From Hyphomicrobiales bacterium (lineage in GTDB: Bacteria > Pseudomonadota > Alphaproteobacteria > Rhizobiales > Aestuariivirgaceae): a DNA stretch of 6,720 nucleotides. Both the position numbers and the translations under genes were made by a program. Positions 5,897 through 6,720 of this stretch are shown here, piece by piece (the first letter of the stretch is position 1; the number at the start of each line of letters is the position of its first letter). The notes beneath the pieces were generated by a model. The model did not search any database. It was not told the origin of the DNA and saw only the letters and a program-made list of their open reading frames with translations. The stretch is taken from the NCBI GenBank assembly GCA_026996935.1, contig JALWJW010000083.1:1-6720 (forward strand), in the 5' to 3' direction.

Positions 5897-6720
5897 TCAG
5901 CGGCTAAATGTATCGCAGCTTGAAATCTTACCGCCGTTTAACCCGCGTTTAAACCATGCAACACGTTGCGCTGAAGAACCGTGCGTGAAACTTTCCGGTA
6001 CCACGCGGCCACCTGCTTTGCGCTGCAGGCGATCATCACCAATGGCATTTGCAGCGTTTAAACCTTCTTCAATATCGCCACTTTCCAGGATCCTGCGATT
6101 TTGGCTGGCCCATATGCCAGCAAAACAATCTGCCTGCAATTCCATACGAACAGAAAGCTGATTGCCGCGAACCTTTGAAACCTGACGGCGCGCAGCGGTT
6201 ACTTTTGCTGAAATACCCAATAGTGTTTGCACATGGTGGCCCACCTCGTGGGCAATGACATAGGCCCATGCAAAGTCACCAGATGTACCAAGCTGGCGTT
6301 TCATGTCGCGAAAGAACGATGTATCGAGATAAACCTTGTGATCGCCCGGGCAGTAAAACGGCCCCATGGCAGATTGCGCCATGCCACAAGCAGATTGAAC
6401 ACTACCAGAAAAAAGAACCAGTCTTGGCTTTTCATACGTTCTGCCCATTTGACGGAAAATTTTCGTCCATGTGGTTTCGGTGGTGTGCAATACTTTGGAA
6501 ACAAACACTTTCATTTCATCATTTGCCGCCTGGCTTTGCGGTGCCTGGCGCTGTGGCGCGGGTTGAGTATAGCTACCACCGCCGCCAATATTTCCATTAA
6601 GCAAATTCATCGGATTAATGCCAAAGACGAAATAGGCAATAGCCATAATGATAATGGTTCCGATGCCAAATCCACCGCGTTTGCCGCCTAAACGAACGCC
6701 GCGCCCTCCACGTCCACGTG
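5897..6720 (-). CDS. ypfJ: Neutral zinc metallopeptidase, YpfJ family (N-terminus beyond the window)
   Basis: This is a membrane-anchored putative zinc metallopeptidase; the family's substrate is not known to me. The frame stays open to the window edge. Before Met at 6646 it reads a Gly/Arg-rich segment (RGRGGRGVRLGGKRGG) and then FGIGTIIIMAIAYFVFGINP, so the single membrane helix spans that Met and the real start lies outside, probably only 10-20 codons away. Numbering from that Met, a Gln/Pro/Ala-rich linker (about 20-42) leads to the peptidase domain. The zinc-binding HEVGHH (133-138) provides His133, His137 and the catalytic Glu134. ELQADCFAGIW (169-179) provides the probable third ligand, Glu169 or Asp173. 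Cys87 and Cys99, in SACGMA and FYCPGD, are family-type positions and could form a disulfide. The C-terminus (SSAQRVAWFKRGL) is complete. No disrupted residue was seen. The catalytic domain would face the periplasm if the Arg-rich N-terminus is cytoplasmic. Confidence 0.92.
   Translation of the reverse strand, partial: RGRGGRGVRLGGKRGGFGIGTIIIMAIAYFVFGINPMNLLNGNIGGGGSYTQPAPQRQAPQSQAANDEMKVFVSKVLHTTETTWTKIFRQMGRTYEKPRLVLFSGSVQSACGMAQSAMGPFYCPGDHKVYLDTSFFRDMKRQLGTSGDFAWAYVIAHEVGHHVQTLLGISAKVTAARRQVSKVRGNQLSVRMELQADCFAGIWASQNRRILESGDIEEGLNAANAIGDDRLQRKAGGRVVPESFTHGSSAQRVAWFKRGLNGGKISSCDTFSR

Noticed and set aside
6227..6691. Long plus-strand frame opposite the metallopeptidase
   Set aside because: It is antisense to a gene with intact zinc-binding motifs, and its translation shows no domain or signal.

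Overview
The window looks like ordinary chromosomal sequence from an alphaproteobacterium, probably of the Hyphomicrobiales (Rhizobiales) type. The evidence is a moderate GC content (judged by eye), a leftward pseudouridine synthase-rsmD pair, a YpfJ-type metallopeptidase, an undecaprenyl-phosphate sugar transferase of the EPS/holdfast-initiating class, and sparse GANTC (CcrM-type) sites that partly fall in gene upstream regions. The genus cannot be read from this sequence.

Layout, left to right. (1) 1-96 is an upstream region with a perfect 9-bp inverted repeat. (2) 97-2124 (+) encodes a 675-aa exported protein of unknown function with a clear signal peptide and no cysteine in the mature part. 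(3) 2130-3669 (-) is a two-gene rRNA-modification unit: an RluB-type pseudouridine synthase followed by rsmD, overlapping by 26 nt, with a GTG start for rsmD. Gene 1 and rsmD converge with only 5 bp between their stop codons. (4) 3670-3897 is a divergent intergenic region with a bulged inverted repeat. (5) 3898-5331 (+) encodes a polyisoprenyl-phosphate hexose-1-phosphate transferase, apparently a single-gene unit closed by a strong intrinsic terminator. (6) 5392-5519 holds a candidate promoter that overlaps a GANTC site and a 10-bp-phased direct repeat. (7) 5520-5804 (+) encodes a 94-aa glycine-zipper protein of unknown function, followed by an intrinsic terminator. (8) 5897-6720 (-) is a YpfJ-family neutral zinc metallopeptidase whose N-terminus lies beyond the right edge.

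The genes do not form one pathway. Two modify rRNA; the others act at or in the envelope: an exported protein, a lipid-linked sugar initiator, a probable membrane glycine-zipper protein and a membrane-anchored peptidase. I see no mobile element, CRISPR array, tRNA, rRNA or defence cassette, and no convincing new multi-gene system. The items most worth following up are the two uncharacterised proteins and the regulatory sequence in front of the small one.
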